Source: Salipiger profundus (GTDB taxonomy: Bacteria; Pseudomonadota; Alphaproteobacteria; Rhodobacterales; Rhodobacteraceae). From it: a stretch of DNA of 64,000 nucleotides. The notes below the pieces were generated by a model. The model saw only the letters and a program-made list of their open reading frames with translations, did not search any database and had not been told where the DNA came from. Below, in pieces: positions 1 through 9,378 of this stretch (positions are counted from its first letter, which is position 1; each line of letters starts with the position of its first letter). Both the position numbers and the translations under genes were made by a program. Location: assembly GCF_001969385.1 (NCBI RefSeq), contig NZ_CP014796.1, positions 1,195,501 to 1,259,500 of the forward strand. The letters run 5' to 3'.

Positions 1-289
1 GCACCCCCAGGAGCTGCGCGATCTCGCCCTCCTGCCGGGAAAGGCGGCGGCTGAGCTCGGTCTCGCGGATGGCGGCCTCGCGCAGGCCCTCGCGCATGGC
101 GGCGAGGCCCGACTCGTAGGCCTGCACCGTGCCGGTCAGGGCCCGCACCCGGTCACGGGCGCTCTCGGCCTCGTCGAGCCGCACCGAGGCCTGCTCGAGC
201 GCCCGGGCCGCCGCGCGGGCGGCCTCTGCCGGGTCCTGCGCGAGCGCCGGCGCCGCCAGCAGCGAGAGGATCAGCGCCAGCCGTCTCAC
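1..289 (-). CDS. EnvC-type murein hydrolase activator, N-terminal fragment
   Basis: Only the N-terminal part is inside the window; the gene continues past base 1. It starts with GTG at 289, overlapping the gpmI stop by 4 bases (GTGA). The first residues form a signal peptide (MRRLALILSLLAAPALA) and the rest is a charged Ala/Glu/Arg-rich helix with coiled-coil character. A coiled coil after a signal peptide is the layout of EnvC-type activators of periplasmic amidases, and a gene of this type commonly follows gpmI in Rhodobacteraceae. The LytM/M23 domain that would prove the family is outside the window, so the family call rests on context and the coiled coil. Confidence 0.7.
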   Translation of the reverse strand, partial: MRRLALILSLLAAPALAQDPAEAARAAARALEQASVRLDEAESARDRVRALTGTVQAYESGLAAMREGLREAAIRETELSRRLSRQEGEIAQLLGV

Positions 290-1806
290 GCGTCGATCAG
301 GCTCTTCCCGGTCATTTCCTCGGGCTGCGGCAGGTTCATCAGCTGCAGCAGCGTCGGCGCCACGTCGGCGAGCCGGCCGTCGTGCACCGTCGCCCCCTCG
401 GGGCCGCCGAACAGGATCACCGGCACGAGGTTCGTGGTATGCGCCGTGTGCGGGCCGTCGGTCGCGTCGTCCCACATGGTCTCGCAGTTGCCGTGGTCGG
501 CGATCACCACCATCGCGCCACCGGCCTTCTCGAGCGCGTCGACCACCTTGCCGAGACCCTCGTCCACCGCCTCGCAGGCCTTGATGGCCGCATCGAGGTC
601 GCCGGTGTGGCCGACCATGTCGGGGTTCGCGAAATTGGTGACGATCAGGTCGTACTTGCCGCTCTCGATGGCCGCGACGAAGCGGTCGGCCACCTCCGGC
701 TCGGACATCTCGGGCTGCAGGTCGTAGGTCGCCACGGCGGGCGATTTCGGCATGAAGCGGTCCTCGCCGTCCTCGGGCACTTCCTTGCCGCCGTTCAGGA
801 AGAAGGTGACATGCGGGTATTTCTCGGTCTCGGCGAGGCGGAATTGCTTCAGCCCCTGCTTCGCGACCCATTCGCCCAGCGTGTTGACGATCACCCGCTT
901 GGGGTAGGCGGTGGTCATGTAGGCGTTGTGGTCGTCGGAATACTCGACCATGCCCAGCAGCGCACTCAGCTCGGGCTTGTCACGCTCGAAGCCGTCGAAG
1001 TCCGGCGCGCCGACCGCCTTCAGGATCTCGCGCGCCCGGTCGGCGCGGAAGTTCATGCAGAAGAAACCGTCGTCCGCGGACAGCCCCTCGTAGCCGTCGA
1101 TCAAGGTGGCCGGGATGAACTCGTCGGTCTTGTCGTTGGCGTAGCTCTGGCTGACGGCGCTCACCGGGTCGGGCGCGCGCTCGCCCGTGCCGAGGATCAT
1201 CGCGTTGTAGGCCTGCTCCACCCGCTCCCAGCGGTTGTCGCGGTCCATGGCGTAGTAGCGGCCGATCACCGTGCCGATCGAGGCGCCCTCGGGCAGGCTT
1301 TCGGCAAGGTCCTTCACGAAGGCCTCGCCCGACTTGGGCGCCACGTCGCGGCCGTCGGTGATGGCGTGAATGACGACCTTGCAGCCAAGGTCGGTGATCA
1401 TCTTCACCGCCGCCTTGATGTGCGCGATGTGGCCATGCACCCCGCCGTCCGAGACCACGCCCATGATGTGCGCCGTGCCGCCGGCCGCCTTCACCTTCGC
1501 GGCGAAGTCCTTGATGGCGTCGTTCTCGAAGAACGAGCCGTCCTCGATCGCAAGGTCGATCTGCCCGAGGTCCATCGCCACCACCCGGCCTGCGCCGATG
1601 TTGGTGTGGCCGACCTCCGAGTTGCCCATCTGCCCGCTCGGCAGTCCGACATCGGGACCGAAGGTCACCAGCGTCGCTTGCGGGCAGGTCGCGTTGAGCT
1701 TGTCCATCGTGGGCGTATTGGCGAGCTTCGGCGCGTTGTAGGCGCTCTCTTCGCGAAGGCCCCAGCCGTCGAGAATGGTCAGGACAACGGGTTTCGGCGT
1801 GGTCAT
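286..1806 (-). CDS. gpmI: 2,3-bisphosphoglycerate-independent phosphoglycerate mutase
   Basis: Interconverts 3- and 2-phosphoglycerate in cytosolic glycolysis/gluconeogenesis, with two Mn ions and a phosphoserine intermediate. The 506-residue protein has the family length. Asp13 in LTILDGWG and Ser63 in GQMGNSEVGHTN match the metal ligand and the catalytic serine; HAITDGRDVAPKSG and the late ADHGNCETMWD metal motif are intact. ATG at 1806 has an AGGAGG about ten bases upstream. The stop overlaps the GTG of the following envC-type gene, so the two are probably translated from one transcript. Confidence 0.97.
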   Translation of the reverse strand: MTTPKPVVLTILDGWGLREESAYNAPKLANTPTMDKLNATCPQATLVTFGPDVGLPSGQMGNSEVGHTNIGAGRVVAMDLGQIDLAIEDGSFFENDAIKDFAAKVKAAGGTAHIMGVVSDGGVHGHIAHIKAAVKMITDLGCKVVIHAITDGRDVAPKSGEAFVKDLAESLPEGASIGTVIGRYYAMDRDNRWERVEQAYNAMILGTGERAPDPVSAVSQSYANDKTDEFIPATLIDGYEGLSADDGFFCMNFRADRAREILKAVGAPDFDGFERDKPELSALLGMVEYSDDHNAYMTTAYPKRVIVNTLGEWVAKQGLKQFRLAETEKYPHVTFFLNGGKEVPEDGEDRFMPKSPAVATYDLQPEMSEPEVADRFVAAIESGKYDLIVTNFANPDMVGHTGDLDAAIKACEAVDEGLGKVVDALEKAGGAMVVIADHGNCETMWDDATDGPHTAHTTNLVPVILFGGPEGATVHDGRLADVAPTLLQLMNLPQPEEMTGKSLIDA

Positions 1807-1932
1807 GTGAGGAGCCCTCCTGCTGCGGTCACGCGAGGCTTAGCAGGCTTGCGGGGGGATGTGGAAGGGGATGCGCTGTCGCGCGCCGCCGGTCGGCGGC
1901 GATTGCCGCACGACAGGGCAGGCGCTGGCGGC

Positions 1933-1955
1933 GAAGGGGGGGGTTCAACCCACCA
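1933..1955. repeat. degenerate copy of the GGGTGGG palindromic repeat
   Basis: A run of G followed by TTCAACCCACC resembles one arm and the loop of the cleaner palindromes at 8959-8983 and 43105-43130, with the left arm eroded. It lies between carB and gpmI, both on the minus strand. The match is partial. Confidence 0.35.
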
Positions 1956-2026
1956 CTCCCAGCGGTCGAGCCGCGCAGGCGCCGGACCGCGGGGGCGAGG
2001 TGACCGGGAACCCCTCAAGAGGGTGA

Positions 2027-2052
2027 ACGCGGTTCGCTTGCACGAACCGCGT
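2027..2052 (-). terminator. hairpin downstream of carB
   Basis: A perfect 10-bp stem (ACGCGGTTCG / CGAACCGCGT) with a 6-base loop sits 11 bases beyond the carB stop. No clear U-tract follows on the minus strand, so it may be a Rho-assisted or 3'-protective hairpin rather than a classic intrinsic terminator. Confidence 0.55.
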
Positions 2053-2063
2053 CCAGAAGTGCC

Positions 2064-5000
2064 TCAGCCCTGCAGCGACTTGACCACCAGTTCCCCTTCC
2101 TCGCGGGACTTCATCGCCATCACCGCGGCGTGGGCGCCGGCGGCGGTGGTGAAGTAGGGGATCTTGTCGTAGAGCGCGACGGAGCGGATCTCGCGGGAGT
2201 CCTCCACGGCGGCCGAGCCCTCGGTGGTGTTCAGCACCAGCTGGATGCCGCCGTCCTTCATCAGGTCGACCACGTTCGGACGGCCCTCGTAGACCTTCTT
2301 GACCCGCTCGCAGGAGATGCCGGCCGCTTCGAGGAAGCCCGCCGTGCCGCCGGTGGCGATGATGCGGAAGCCGAGGTCGTTGAGAACCCGCGCTGCCTCG
2401 AGCATGTCGTCGCCCTTGTCCGCGTCCTTGATCGAGAAGAACACCGCGCCCTCGGTGGGCAGGTTGTTGCCCGCGCCCATCTGCGCCTTGAGGAAGGCGC
2501 GCGGGAAGCTGCGGTCCCAGCCCATGACCTCGCCGGTCGAGCGCATCTCGGGGCCGAGGATGGTGTCGACGCCCGGGAAACGGGCGAAGGGCAGAACCGC
2601 CTCCTTCACCGAGTACCAGGGCATGTCCGGATCGGCGAGGGTCATCGGGTCGGCCATCGGCACGTCGGTGTCGTAGTCGGTGTCCGCGGCGTGACCTTCG
2701 CGCAGCGGGAAGGCCGAGAGCTTCTCGCCGGCCATGATCCGCGCGGCGATCGAGGCGATGGCCGAGTCGGTCGCCTTGGCGACGAAGGGCACCGTGCGCG
2801 AGGCGCGCGGGTTCACCTCGATCAGGTAGATCTCGCCGCCCTTGACCGCGAACTGCACGTTCATCAGGCCGACCACGTGCAGCGCCTTGGCCAGCGCCTC
2901 GGTCTGCGTCTTGATCTCGTCGATGACATCCGCCGAGAGCGAGTAGGGTGGCAGCGAGCAGGCGCTGTCGCCGGAATGCACACCGGCTTCCTCGATGTGC
3001 TGCATGATGCCCGCAACGTGCACGGATTCGCCGTCGCAGAGCGCATCCACGTCAAGCTCGACCGCGCCGTCGAGGTAGTTGTCGAGCAGCACCGGGCTGT
3101 CGCCAGACACCACCACGGCTTCCTTGATGTAGCGTTCGAGGTGGCCCATGTCGCGCACGATCTCCATCGCGCGGCCGCCCAGCACGTAGGACGGGCGGAT
3201 CACCAGCGGGAAGCCGATTTCCTCGGCGATGGCCAGCGCCTGCGCGTCGGTCGAGGCGATGCCGTTCTTCGGCTGCTTCAGGCCAAGCTGGTTGACCAGC
3301 GCCTGGAAGCGCTCGCGGTCCTCGGCGAGGTCGATGGCATCGGGGGTGGTGCCGAGGATCGGGATGCCCTCGGCCTCGAGCGCGTTGGCGAGCTTCAGCG
3401 GGGTCTGGCCGCCGAACTGGACGATGACGCCGTGCAGCGTGCCGTTCGACTGCTCGACACGCAGGATCTCCATGACGTGCTCGAAGGTCAGCGGCTCGAA
3501 ATACAGCCGGTCCGAGGTGTCATAGTCGGTCGACACGGTCTCGGGGTTGCAGTTGACCATGATGGTCTCGTAGCCGGCATCGGTCAGCGCGAAGCAGGCG
3601 TGGCAGCAGCAGTAGTCGAACTCGATCCCCTGCCCGATCCGGTTCGGACCGCCGCCGAGGATGACCACCTTCTTGCGGTCGCTCGGGCGGGATTCGCACT
3701 CGACCTCGCCCATCATGGGCTCTTCGTAGGTCGAATACATGTAGGGCGTCTGGGCCTCGAACTCGGCGGCGCAGGTGTCGATGCGCTTGAACACGGCAGT
3801 CACGCCAAGACCCGTGCGGCGCTTGCGCACGTCCTTTTCCGAGAAGCCGGTGAGCTTGGCGAGCCGGGCGTCGGTGAAGCCCATCATCTTGAGCGCGCGC
3901 ATGCCGTCGGCGTCCTGCGGCAGACCGCCGGCGCGGATCTCTTCCTCGGCCTCGACGATCTCGCGGATGCGGGCAAGGAACCACGGGTCGAACATCGTCA
4001 CGCCGTGGATCTCGTCATCCGACAGGCCGTGGCGCATCGCCTGCGCGACGGTGCGCAGCCGGTCCGGGGTCTGGGCGCTGATCGCCTTGATGACGGCGGA
4101 TTTCTCCGGCGCGCCCTCGATCTCGATCTCGTCGAAGCCGGTCAGGCCGGATTCCATCGACGTGAGCGCCTTCTGCAGCGACTCGTGGATGGTGCGGCCG
4201 ATGGACATGGCCTCGCCCACCGACTTCATCGCGGTGGTGAGATAGGGTTCGGAGCCGGGGAACTTCTCGAAGGCGAACTTCGGGATCTTGGTGACGACGT
4301 AGTCGATGGTCGGCTCGAAGCTCGCCGGGGTCACCTTGGTGATGTCGTTGTCGAGCTCGTCGAGCGTGTAACCGACGGCGAGCTTGGCGGCGATCTTGGC
4401 GATCGGGAAGCCGGTCGCCTTCGACGCCAGCGCCGAGGAACGCGACACGCGCGGGTTCATCTCGATCACGACCATGCGGCCATTCTCGGGGTTCACCGCC
4501 CACTGCACGTTCGAGCCGCCGGTCTCGACGCCGATCTCGCGCAGAACGGCGATCGAGCCGTTGCGCATGATCTGGTATTCCTTGTCGGTCAGCGTCAGCG
4601 CCGGGGCCACGGTGATCGAGTCTCCGGTGTGCACGCCCATCGGGTCGACGTTCTCGATGGCGCAGACGATGATCGCGTTGTCCGCCTTGTCGCGGACGAC
4701 CTCCATCTCGTATTCCTTCCAGCCCAGCAGGCTTTCGTCCACGAGGATCTGGTTCACCGGCGAGGCATCCATGCCCGACCGGCAGTAGTACATGTAGTCT
4801 TCGCGGTTGTAGGCCACGCCGCCGCCGGTGCCGCCGAGCGTGTAGGCGGGGCGGATGATCGCCGGCAGGCCGATGTGCTCGAGCGCCTCGAGCGCGGTCT
4901 GCACACCGGCGTCGAGATCGACCTTGCCCTTTTCGTCCTTGGGCGCGGTCACGATGGTCGCGGCCGGGTTCTCGAGGCCGATGCGGTCCATCGCCTCGCG

Positions 5001-5396
5001 GAAGAGCGCGCGGTCCTCGGCCATCTCGATGGCCTCGCGCTTGGCGCCGATCATCTCGACGCCGAACTTCTCGAGCACGCCCATTTCCTCGAGCTTGAGC
5101 GAGGTGTTGAGGCCGGTCTGCCCGCCCATCGTCGGCAGCAGCGCGTCGGGGCGCTCCTTCTCGATGATCTTGGCGACGACCTCGGGGGTGATCGGCTCGA
5201 TGTAGGTGGCATCGGCGAGACCGGGGTCGGTCATGATCGTCGCCGGGTTCGAGTTCACGAGGATGACCCGGTAGCCCTCTTCGCGCAGCGCCTTGCAGGC
5301 CTGTGCGCCGGAGTAGTCGAATTCGCAGGCCTGGCCGATGATGATGGGCCCTGCGCCGATGATCATGATGGACTTGATATCGGTTCTCTTGGGCAT
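2064..5396 (-). CDS. carB: carbamoyl-phosphate synthase large subunit
   Basis: Makes carbamoyl phosphate from bicarbonate, ATP and glutamine-derived ammonia for arginine and pyrimidine synthesis, together with CarA. The 1110-residue protein has two ATP-grasp halves in tandem: the first opens with [21 protein letters not shown], the second with [20 protein letters not shown]. Each has a DPRASR/NPRVSR-type metal-binding segment. The C-terminal MGS-like allosteric domain includes [16 protein letters not shown]. carA is not adjacent. The ATG at 5396 follows a clear promoter at 5480-5507. Confidence 0.98.
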   Translation of the reverse strand: MPKRTDIKSIMIIGAGPIIIGQACEFDYSGAQACKALREEGYRVILVNSNPATIMTDPGLADATYIEPITPEVVAKIIEKERPDALLPTMGGQTGLNTSLKLEEMGVLEKFGVEMIGAKREAIEMAEDRALFREAMDRIGLENPAATIVTAPKDEKGKVDLDAGVQTALEALEHIGLPAIIRPAYTLGGTGGGVAYNREDYMYYCRSGMDASPVNQILVDESLLGWKEYEMEVVRDKADNAIIVCAIENVDPMGVHTGDSITVAPALTLTDKEYQIMRNGSIAVLREIGVETGGSNVQWAVNPENGRMVVIEMNPRVSRSSALASKATGFPIAKIAAKLAVGYTLDELDNDITKVTPASFEPTIDYVVTKIPKFAFEKFPGSEPYLTTAMKSVGEAMSIGRTIHESLQKALTSMESGLTGFDEIEIEGAPEKSAVIKAISAQTPDRLRTVAQAMRHGLSDDEIHGVTMFDPWFLARIREIVEAEEEIRAGGLPQDADGMRALKMMGFTDARLAKLTGFSEKDVRKRRTGLGVTAVFKRIDTCAAEFEAQTPYMYSTYEEPMMGEVECESRPSDRKKVVILGGGPNRIGQGIEFDYCCCHACFALTDAGYETIMVNCNPETVSTDYDTSDRLYFEPLTFEHVMEILRVEQSNGTLHGVIVQFGGQTPLKLANALEAEGIPILGTTPDAIDLAEDRERFQALVNQLGLKQPKNGIASTDAQALAIAEEIGFPLVIRPSYVLGGRAMEIVRDMGHLERYIKEAVVVSGDSPVLLDNYLDGAVELDVDALCDGESVHVAGIMQHIEEAGVHSGDSACSLPPYSLSADVIDEIKTQTEALAKALHVVGLMNVQFAVKGGEIYLIEVNPRASRTVPFVAKATDSAIASIAARIMAGEKLSAFPLREGHAADTDYDTDVPMADPMTLADPDMPWYSVKEAVLPFARFPGVDTILGPEMRSTGEVMGWDRSFPRAFLKAQMGAGNNLPTEGAVFFSIKDADKGDDMLEAARVLNDLGFRIIATGGTAGFLEAAGISCERVKKVYEGRPNVVDLMKDGGIQLVLNTTEGSAAVEDSREIRSVALYDKIPYFTTAAGAHAAVMAMKSREEGELVVKSLQG

Positions 5397-5479
5397 GGTT
5401 CGACCTCTGGTTTGTCGCGCGTTCGTGCAGGCAGGGGGCAGCGTGCGGGGGAGTCGCCACTGCCCGCAAATTGTCGTGC

Positions 5480-5507
5480 GTTATAGACAAGCGCGAAGGC
5501 CGTGCAA
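5480..5507 (-). promoter_or_regulatory. sigma-70-type promoter for carB
   Basis: On the minus strand, TTGCAC (5507-5502) and TATAAC (5485-5480) are separated by 16 bases. Both hexamers are close to the housekeeping consensus. The predicted start site lies about 75 bases upstream of the carB ATG. Confidence 0.6.
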
Positions 5508-5539
5508 CCCCATTCCGGCGAAGGAATGCACACGGAGAG

Positions 5540-5572
5540 GCCCGGGACTCTTCCTTCGAAAAATCCCGGGAC
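5540..5572. other. inverted repeat between the Cfa-type gene and carB
   Basis: CCCGGGA and TCCCGGG flank an 18-19-base A/T-richer loop. It lies after the Cfa-type gene and before the carB promoter on the same strand. It could be a 3' hairpin for the upstream gene, but there is no U-tract. Confidence 0.35.
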
Positions 5573-5639
5573 CGAGGCATTGGCGCGCGGTCAGAATGAT
5601 CGAACGCGGAGTCCGTCGGCCCCGACCGTGGGCGGACCG

Positions 5640-6872
5640 TTACTGCGCCGCGTGCAGCATCCGGTCGCGCTCGCCGGGCTGGTAGAGGTAATCCCGCGTG
5701 GTCGGCACCGCGTACTGCTTGTGCGCGAGCTGAAGGTGGAACACCCCCTGGAACATCTCCTCGAAGGCCGCTTCACAGGCCACGAGGTAGAACCGCCACA
5801 TCCGCACGAAGGTCTCGTCATACATCTCGCGGACCTTCGGCAGCGCGGCCTCGAAACGGTCGCGCCAGTGGTGCAGGGTCGGGCCGTAGTGACCGCGCAG
5901 GACCTCGACGTCGGCGGCCCACATCCTGGTCTTCTCCACCGCCGCCGACACCTCGGACAGCGACGGGATGTAGCCGCCGGGGAATATGTACTTGTCGATC
6001 CAGGTCGAGGTGGGCGAAGGCACGTCGACGTGGCCGATGGTGTGGATCAGCGCGATCCCGTCATCGGTGAGCAGCTCGTCGACCTTGCGGAAGTATTCCT
6101 CGAGGTGCGGGTAGCCCACGTGTTCGAGCATTCCCACGCTGACGATGCGGTCGAACTGCTCGTCGACCTTGCGGTAGTCGAGCAGCCGGAAGTCGATCCG
6201 GTCGGCGACGCCGGCCTCCTCGGCGCGCTTCTTCGCCGTGGCAAGCTGGTTGTCCGACAGCGTCACGCCGGTGACCCGCGCGCCGTAGTCCTTAGCCAGT
6301 GTCAGCGCCATGCCACCCCAGCCGCAGCCGATGTCGAGCACGCGCATGCCCGGCTCGATCCGGAGCTTGCGGGCGATGTGGTCCTTCTTCGCCTGCTGAG
6401 CCTCGTCGAGGGTCATGTCCGGCCGCGCGAAATAGGCGCAGGAATACTGCATGTCCGCGTCGAGGAAGAGCCGGTAGAGCTCGTCGGAGATGTCGTAGTG
6501 GTGCTGCACGTTCTTCTGCGACCGCAGCGGGTTGTTGCGCTGCTCGATGCCGCGGGTCCAGCCCCGGAGCGCCTGCACCGCGTCGAACCATCTTGGCATC
6601 TCGCCGTGTTGCTGGCAGCGGATCAGCAGCGCGACGAACGGGTAGAGCTGATCGGGCTCCACGGCGATCCGCCCGTCCATGTAGCCTTCCCCAAGCGCCA
6701 GCACCGGTCGCTGGCCGAGTTCGCGGACGATACTGTCCTCGGTGAGCGTGACATCCGCTTCCAGCTCGCCGCCAGGTCCGTATGAGCCTGCCGTTCCGTC
6801 CGGCCATGTGATGTTGAGGCGGCCTGTGACCACCAGTTTCGACAGCATCTTGTCGAGCACGGTCTTCCACAT
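5640..6872 (-). CDS. cyclopropane-fatty-acyl-phospholipid synthase family methyltransferase
   Basis: An S-adenosylmethionine-dependent enzyme of the Cfa family, which modifies unsaturated acyl chains of membrane phospholipids. The SAM-binding loop MRVLDIGCGWGGMALTLA is intact, followed by VTGVTLSDNQL and the family segment DRIVSVGMLEHVG. Start chosen at ATG 6872 (MWKTVLDKML), with AAGGGG upstream, giving 410 residues. A longer in-frame extension to 6929 has no family-like sequence. It stands alone, divergent from aspS. True Cfa, a Cfa-like branching enzyme or another methyltransferase of the family cannot be separated by eye. Confidence 0.88.
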   Translation of the reverse strand: MWKTVLDKMLSKLVVTGRLNITWPDGTAGSYGPGGELEADVTLTEDSIVRELGQRPVLALGEGYMDGRIAVEPDQLYPFVALLIRCQQHGEMPRWFDAVQALRGWTRGIEQRNNPLRSQKNVQHHYDISDELYRLFLDADMQYSCAYFARPDMTLDEAQQAKKDHIARKLRIEPGMRVLDIGCGWGGMALTLAKDYGARVTGVTLSDNQLATAKKRAEEAGVADRIDFRLLDYRKVDEQFDRIVSVGMLEHVGYPHLEEYFRKVDELLTDDGIALIHTIGHVDVPSPTSTWIDKYIFPGGYIPSLSEVSAAVEKTRMWAADVEVLRGHYGPTLHHWRDRFEAALPKVREMYDETFVRMWRFYLVACEAAFEEMFQGVFHLQLAHKQYAVPTTRDYLYQPGERDRMLHAAQ

Positions 6873-6987
6873 TTCGAGACCCCTTTGTGCAGTGAATTCA
6901 ATAAAGGCCCTAGGCGGCAAACGGCGCACGGGTCATTAAACAGGTTAATACATGACTCAAATTCGGCAAGTTCACCCCCCCATTCCC

Positions 6988-7016
6988 TTGACTTCCGCGC
7001 CCCCGCGCGGTGTATC
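6988..7016 (+). promoter_or_regulatory. promoter for aspS
   Basis: TTGACT (6988-6993) is followed after 17 G/C-rich bases by TGTATC (7011-7016). The -35 is strong and the -10 weak, as is common in high-G+C alphaproteobacteria. The aspS ATG follows about 35 bases after the predicted start site. Confidence 0.5.
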
Positions 7017-7055
7017 GGCGCCTAACTTTCCAGCAGCTTCCAAAGGGCTCCCGAC

Positions 7056-8837
7056 ATGCACGCCTACCGCACGCACACCTGCGCCGCGTTGACCAAGGAC
7101 AACGTGGGCGAGACCGTCCGCCTCTCCGGCTGGGTCCATCGCATCCGCGACCACGGCGGCATCCTGTTCATCGACCTGCGCGATCACTACGGCGTCACGC
7201 AGGTGCTCTGCGACCCCGACAGCCCGGCCTTTGCCGAGGTCGAGAAGGTCCGCTCCGAGTGGTGCATCCGCATCGACGGCACCGTGAAGGCGCGCGACGA
7301 AAGCCTCGTGAATTCCAAGCTGCCGACCGGCGAGATCGAGGTATTCGTGCGCGACATCGAGGTACTCGGCGCCGCCAAGGAGCTGCCGCTCATCGTCTTC
7401 GGCGATCAGGAATATCCCGAGGAAACCCGCCTCCGCTACCGCTACCTCGACCTGCGCCGCGAGGAGATGCAGCGCGCGATGACCCTGCGCTCCGACGTGG
7501 TGGCCTCGATGCGCAAGCGCATGTGGGACCTGAACTTCCGCGAGTACCAGACGCCGATCATCACCGCGTCGAGCCCCGAGGGCGCGCGCGACTTCCTCGT
7601 GCCGTCGCGCCTGCACCCGGGCAAGTTCTACGCGCTGCCGCAGGCGCCGCAGCTGTTCAAGCAGCTGATCATGGTGTCGGGTTACGACAAGTATTTCCAG
7701 ATCGCGCCCTGCTTCCGCGACGAGGATCCGCGCGCCGACCGGTCGCCCACCGACTTCTACCAGCTCGACATGGAGATGTCGTTTGCCACCCAGCAGGACG
7801 TGTTCGACACGATCTCGCCGGTGATCGCGGGGGTCTTCGAGGAATTCGGCGAGGGGGCCAAGGTCGACGACCCGGCATCGTGGCCGCAGATCCCCTACAA
7901 GGAAGCCGCGCTGAAATACGGCACCGACAAGCCGGACCTGCGCAACCCGATCGAGATGCAGGACGTCTCCGAGCACTTCCGCGGCTCGGGATTCGCGATC
8001 TTCGCCAAGCTGCTCGAGCAGGAGGGCACCGAGATCCGCGCCATCCCCGCGCCCACCGGCGGCTCGCGCAAGTTCTGCGACCGGATGAATGCCTTCGCCC
8101 AGAAAGAGGGTCTGCCCGGCATGGGCTACATCTTCTGGCGCGACAAGGACGGCGAAGTCGAGGCGGCGGGCCCGCTCGCCAAGAACATCGGCCCCGAGCG
8201 CACCGAGGCGATCCGCCAGCAGCTGGGTCTCGGCGTCGGCGACGCGGCGTTCTTCCTCGGCGGCAAGCCGGCGAGCTTCCAGCGCGTCGCGGGCAAGGCG
8301 CGTGACGTGATCGGCGAAGAACTGAAGCTGACCGACGAGAACCGGTTCGCCTTTGCCTGGATCGTCGACTTCCCGATCTACGAGAAGGACGAGGAAACCG
8401 GCGCAATCGACTTCGAGCACAACCCGTTCTCGATGCCGCAGGGCGGAATCGAGGCGCTCGAGAGCGACCCTCTCGCCGTGAAGGGCTTCCAGTACGACCT
8501 TGCCTGCAACGGCTACGAGCTGGTGTCCGGCGCGATCCGGAACCACAAGCCCGAGCTGATGCTCAAGGCCTTCGAGATCGCGGGCTACGGCGAGGACGAG
8601 GTGAAGAAGCGCTTCTCGGGCCTCTACAACGCGTTCCAGTACGGCGCCCCGCCGCACGGTGGCTGCGCTGCCGGCATCGACCGCATCGTCATGCTGCTCG
8701 CCGGCACCTCGAACATCCGCGAGGTCATCATGTTCCCGATGAACCAGCGCGCCGAGGACCTGATGATGGGCGCCCCGAACGAGCCCAGCTCGGACCAGCT
8801 CATGGAGCTGTCGCTGCGGGTCATTCCGCAGGAGTGA
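7056..8837 (+). CDS. aspS: aspartyl-tRNA synthetase
   Basis: Charges tRNA with aspartate in the cytosol. The 593-residue protein has an N-terminal OB-fold (residues about 1-110, [26 protein letters not shown]), the class II core and the bacterial GAD insertion. Motif 2 is [19 protein letters not shown] and motif 3 is [21 protein letters not shown] 7056 is preceded by AAAGGG. In many alphaproteobacteria this enzyme also charges tRNA-Asn for later amidation; that is family knowledge and was not tested here. A strong terminator follows. Confidence 0.97.
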   Translation: MHAYRTHTCAALTKDNVGETVRLSGWVHRIRDHGGILFIDLRDHYGVTQVLCDPDSPAFAEVEKVRSEWCIRIDGTVKARDESLVNSKLPTGEIEVFVRDIEVLGAAKELPLIVFGDQEYPEETRLRYRYLDLRREEMQRAMTLRSDVVASMRKRMWDLNFREYQTPIITASSPEGARDFLVPSRLHPGKFYALPQAPQLFKQLIMVSGYDKYFQIAPCFRDEDPRADRSPTDFYQLDMEMSFATQQDVFDTISPVIAGVFEEFGEGAKVDDPASWPQIPYKEAALKYGTDKPDLRNPIEMQDVSEHFRGSGFAIFAKLLEQEGTEIRAIPAPTGGSRKFCDRMNAFAQKEGLPGMGYIFWRDKDGEVEAAGPLAKNIGPERTEAIRQQLGLGVGDAAFFLGGKPASFQRVAGKARDVIGEELKLTDENRFAFAWIVDFPIYEKDEETGAIDFEHNPFSMPQGGIEALESDPLAVKGFQYDLACNGYELVSGAIRNHKPELMLKAFEIAGYGEDEVKKRFSGLYNAFQYGAPPHGGCAAGIDRIVMLLAGTSNIREVIMFPMNQRAEDLMMGAPNEPSSDQLMELSLRVIPQE

Positions 8838-8859
8838 GGCCGACCATCGGTTCGGACAT

Positions 8860-8890
8860 GAAAAAGGGCGCCCCGCGGGGCGCCCTTTCT
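8860..8890 (+). terminator. intrinsic terminator of aspS
   Basis: AAAGGGCGCCCC and GGGGCGCCCTTT form a near-perfect stem with a minimal loop, 23 bases after the aspS stop. The symmetric A and T runs let it work in both directions, and the convergent gene cueR ends about 100 bases further on. Confidence 0.8.
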
Positions 8891-8958
8891 GCTTGAGAGC
8901 GATGTTGTGGATCGGGGAGGCCCGATCCCTTCCGAACACCCGGGGACGCAGGCCACGC

Positions 8959-8983
8959 CGTAGGGTGGGTTTTCAACCCACCC
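8959..8983. repeat. palindromic repeat (GTAGGGTGGG type) at a convergent junction
   Basis: GTAGGGTGGGTT, a TTC loop and AACCCACCC form a 9-bp perfect stem. The same design recurs at 43105-43130, again between two convergent genes. It resembles a short interspersed palindrome seen in many proteobacterial genomes. Confidence 0.6.
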
Positions 8984-8988
8984 CCCGC

Positions 8989-9378
8989 TTACTCTTCCTC
9001 GGCCAGCCCCATGAGGATCGGGCAATCGGGCCGGTTGTCGCCGTGGCAGGCCTCGACGAGCCGGGCGAGCGTGTCGTGCATCTCGCGGAGCTGGGCGATC
9101 TTCTCCTCGATCTGATGCAGGTGCTCGGTCGCCAGCGCCTTCACGTCGGCACTCTCGCGCTCTTCGTCCTCGTAGAGACCGAGCAGGGTCCGGCAGTCCT
9201 CGATGGTGAACCCCAGCGCCCGGGCGCGGGCGAGAAAGGCCAGCTTGTGCAGGTCCTGCTCGCTGAAGTCCCGGTAGCCATTGGCGCTGCGCGCCGGCGT
9301 CACGAGGCCGATGTCCTCGTAGTAGCGGATGGTCTTGGCCGGCAGACCCGCGCGGTCGGCGACATCTCCGATGTTCAT
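8989..9378 (-). CDS. cueR: Cu(I)-responsive MerR-family regulator
   Basis: A copper-sensing activator that untwists a 19-bp-spacer promoter. The 129-residue protein has the MerR helix-turn-helix at the N-terminus ([20 protein letters not shown]), a dimer helix, and a C-terminal metal loop with Cys111 and Cys119 (CHGDNRPDC), the CueR spacing for monovalent copper or silver. ATG 9378 overlaps the copA stop by 4 bases (ATGA), so regulator and pump are co-transcribed. The operator at 11898-11928 is the only obvious target here, which implies autoregulation. Confidence 0.93.
   Translation of the reverse strand: MNIGDVADRAGLPAKTIRYYEDIGLVTPARSANGYRDFSEQDLHKLAFLARARALGFTIEDCRTLLGLYEDEERESADVKALATEHLHQIEEKIAQLREMHDTLARLVEACHGDNRPDCPILMGLAEEE

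Noticed and set aside
1803..2018. A 71-codon minus-strand frame between gpmI and carB
   Set aside because: Arg/Pro-rich, no ribosome site, overlaps a repeat remnant, no family resemblance.
2130..5486. A 1118-codon open frame on the plus strand opposite carB
   Set aside because: It mirrors carB codon by codon and its product is a His/Arg/Val/Asp-rich composition typical of antisense frames in G/C-rich DNA. carB is unmistakable on the other strand.
6930..6960. Two TTAA tetramers upstream of the Cfa-type gene as a CtrA site
   Set aside because: The spacing is five bases, not seven.
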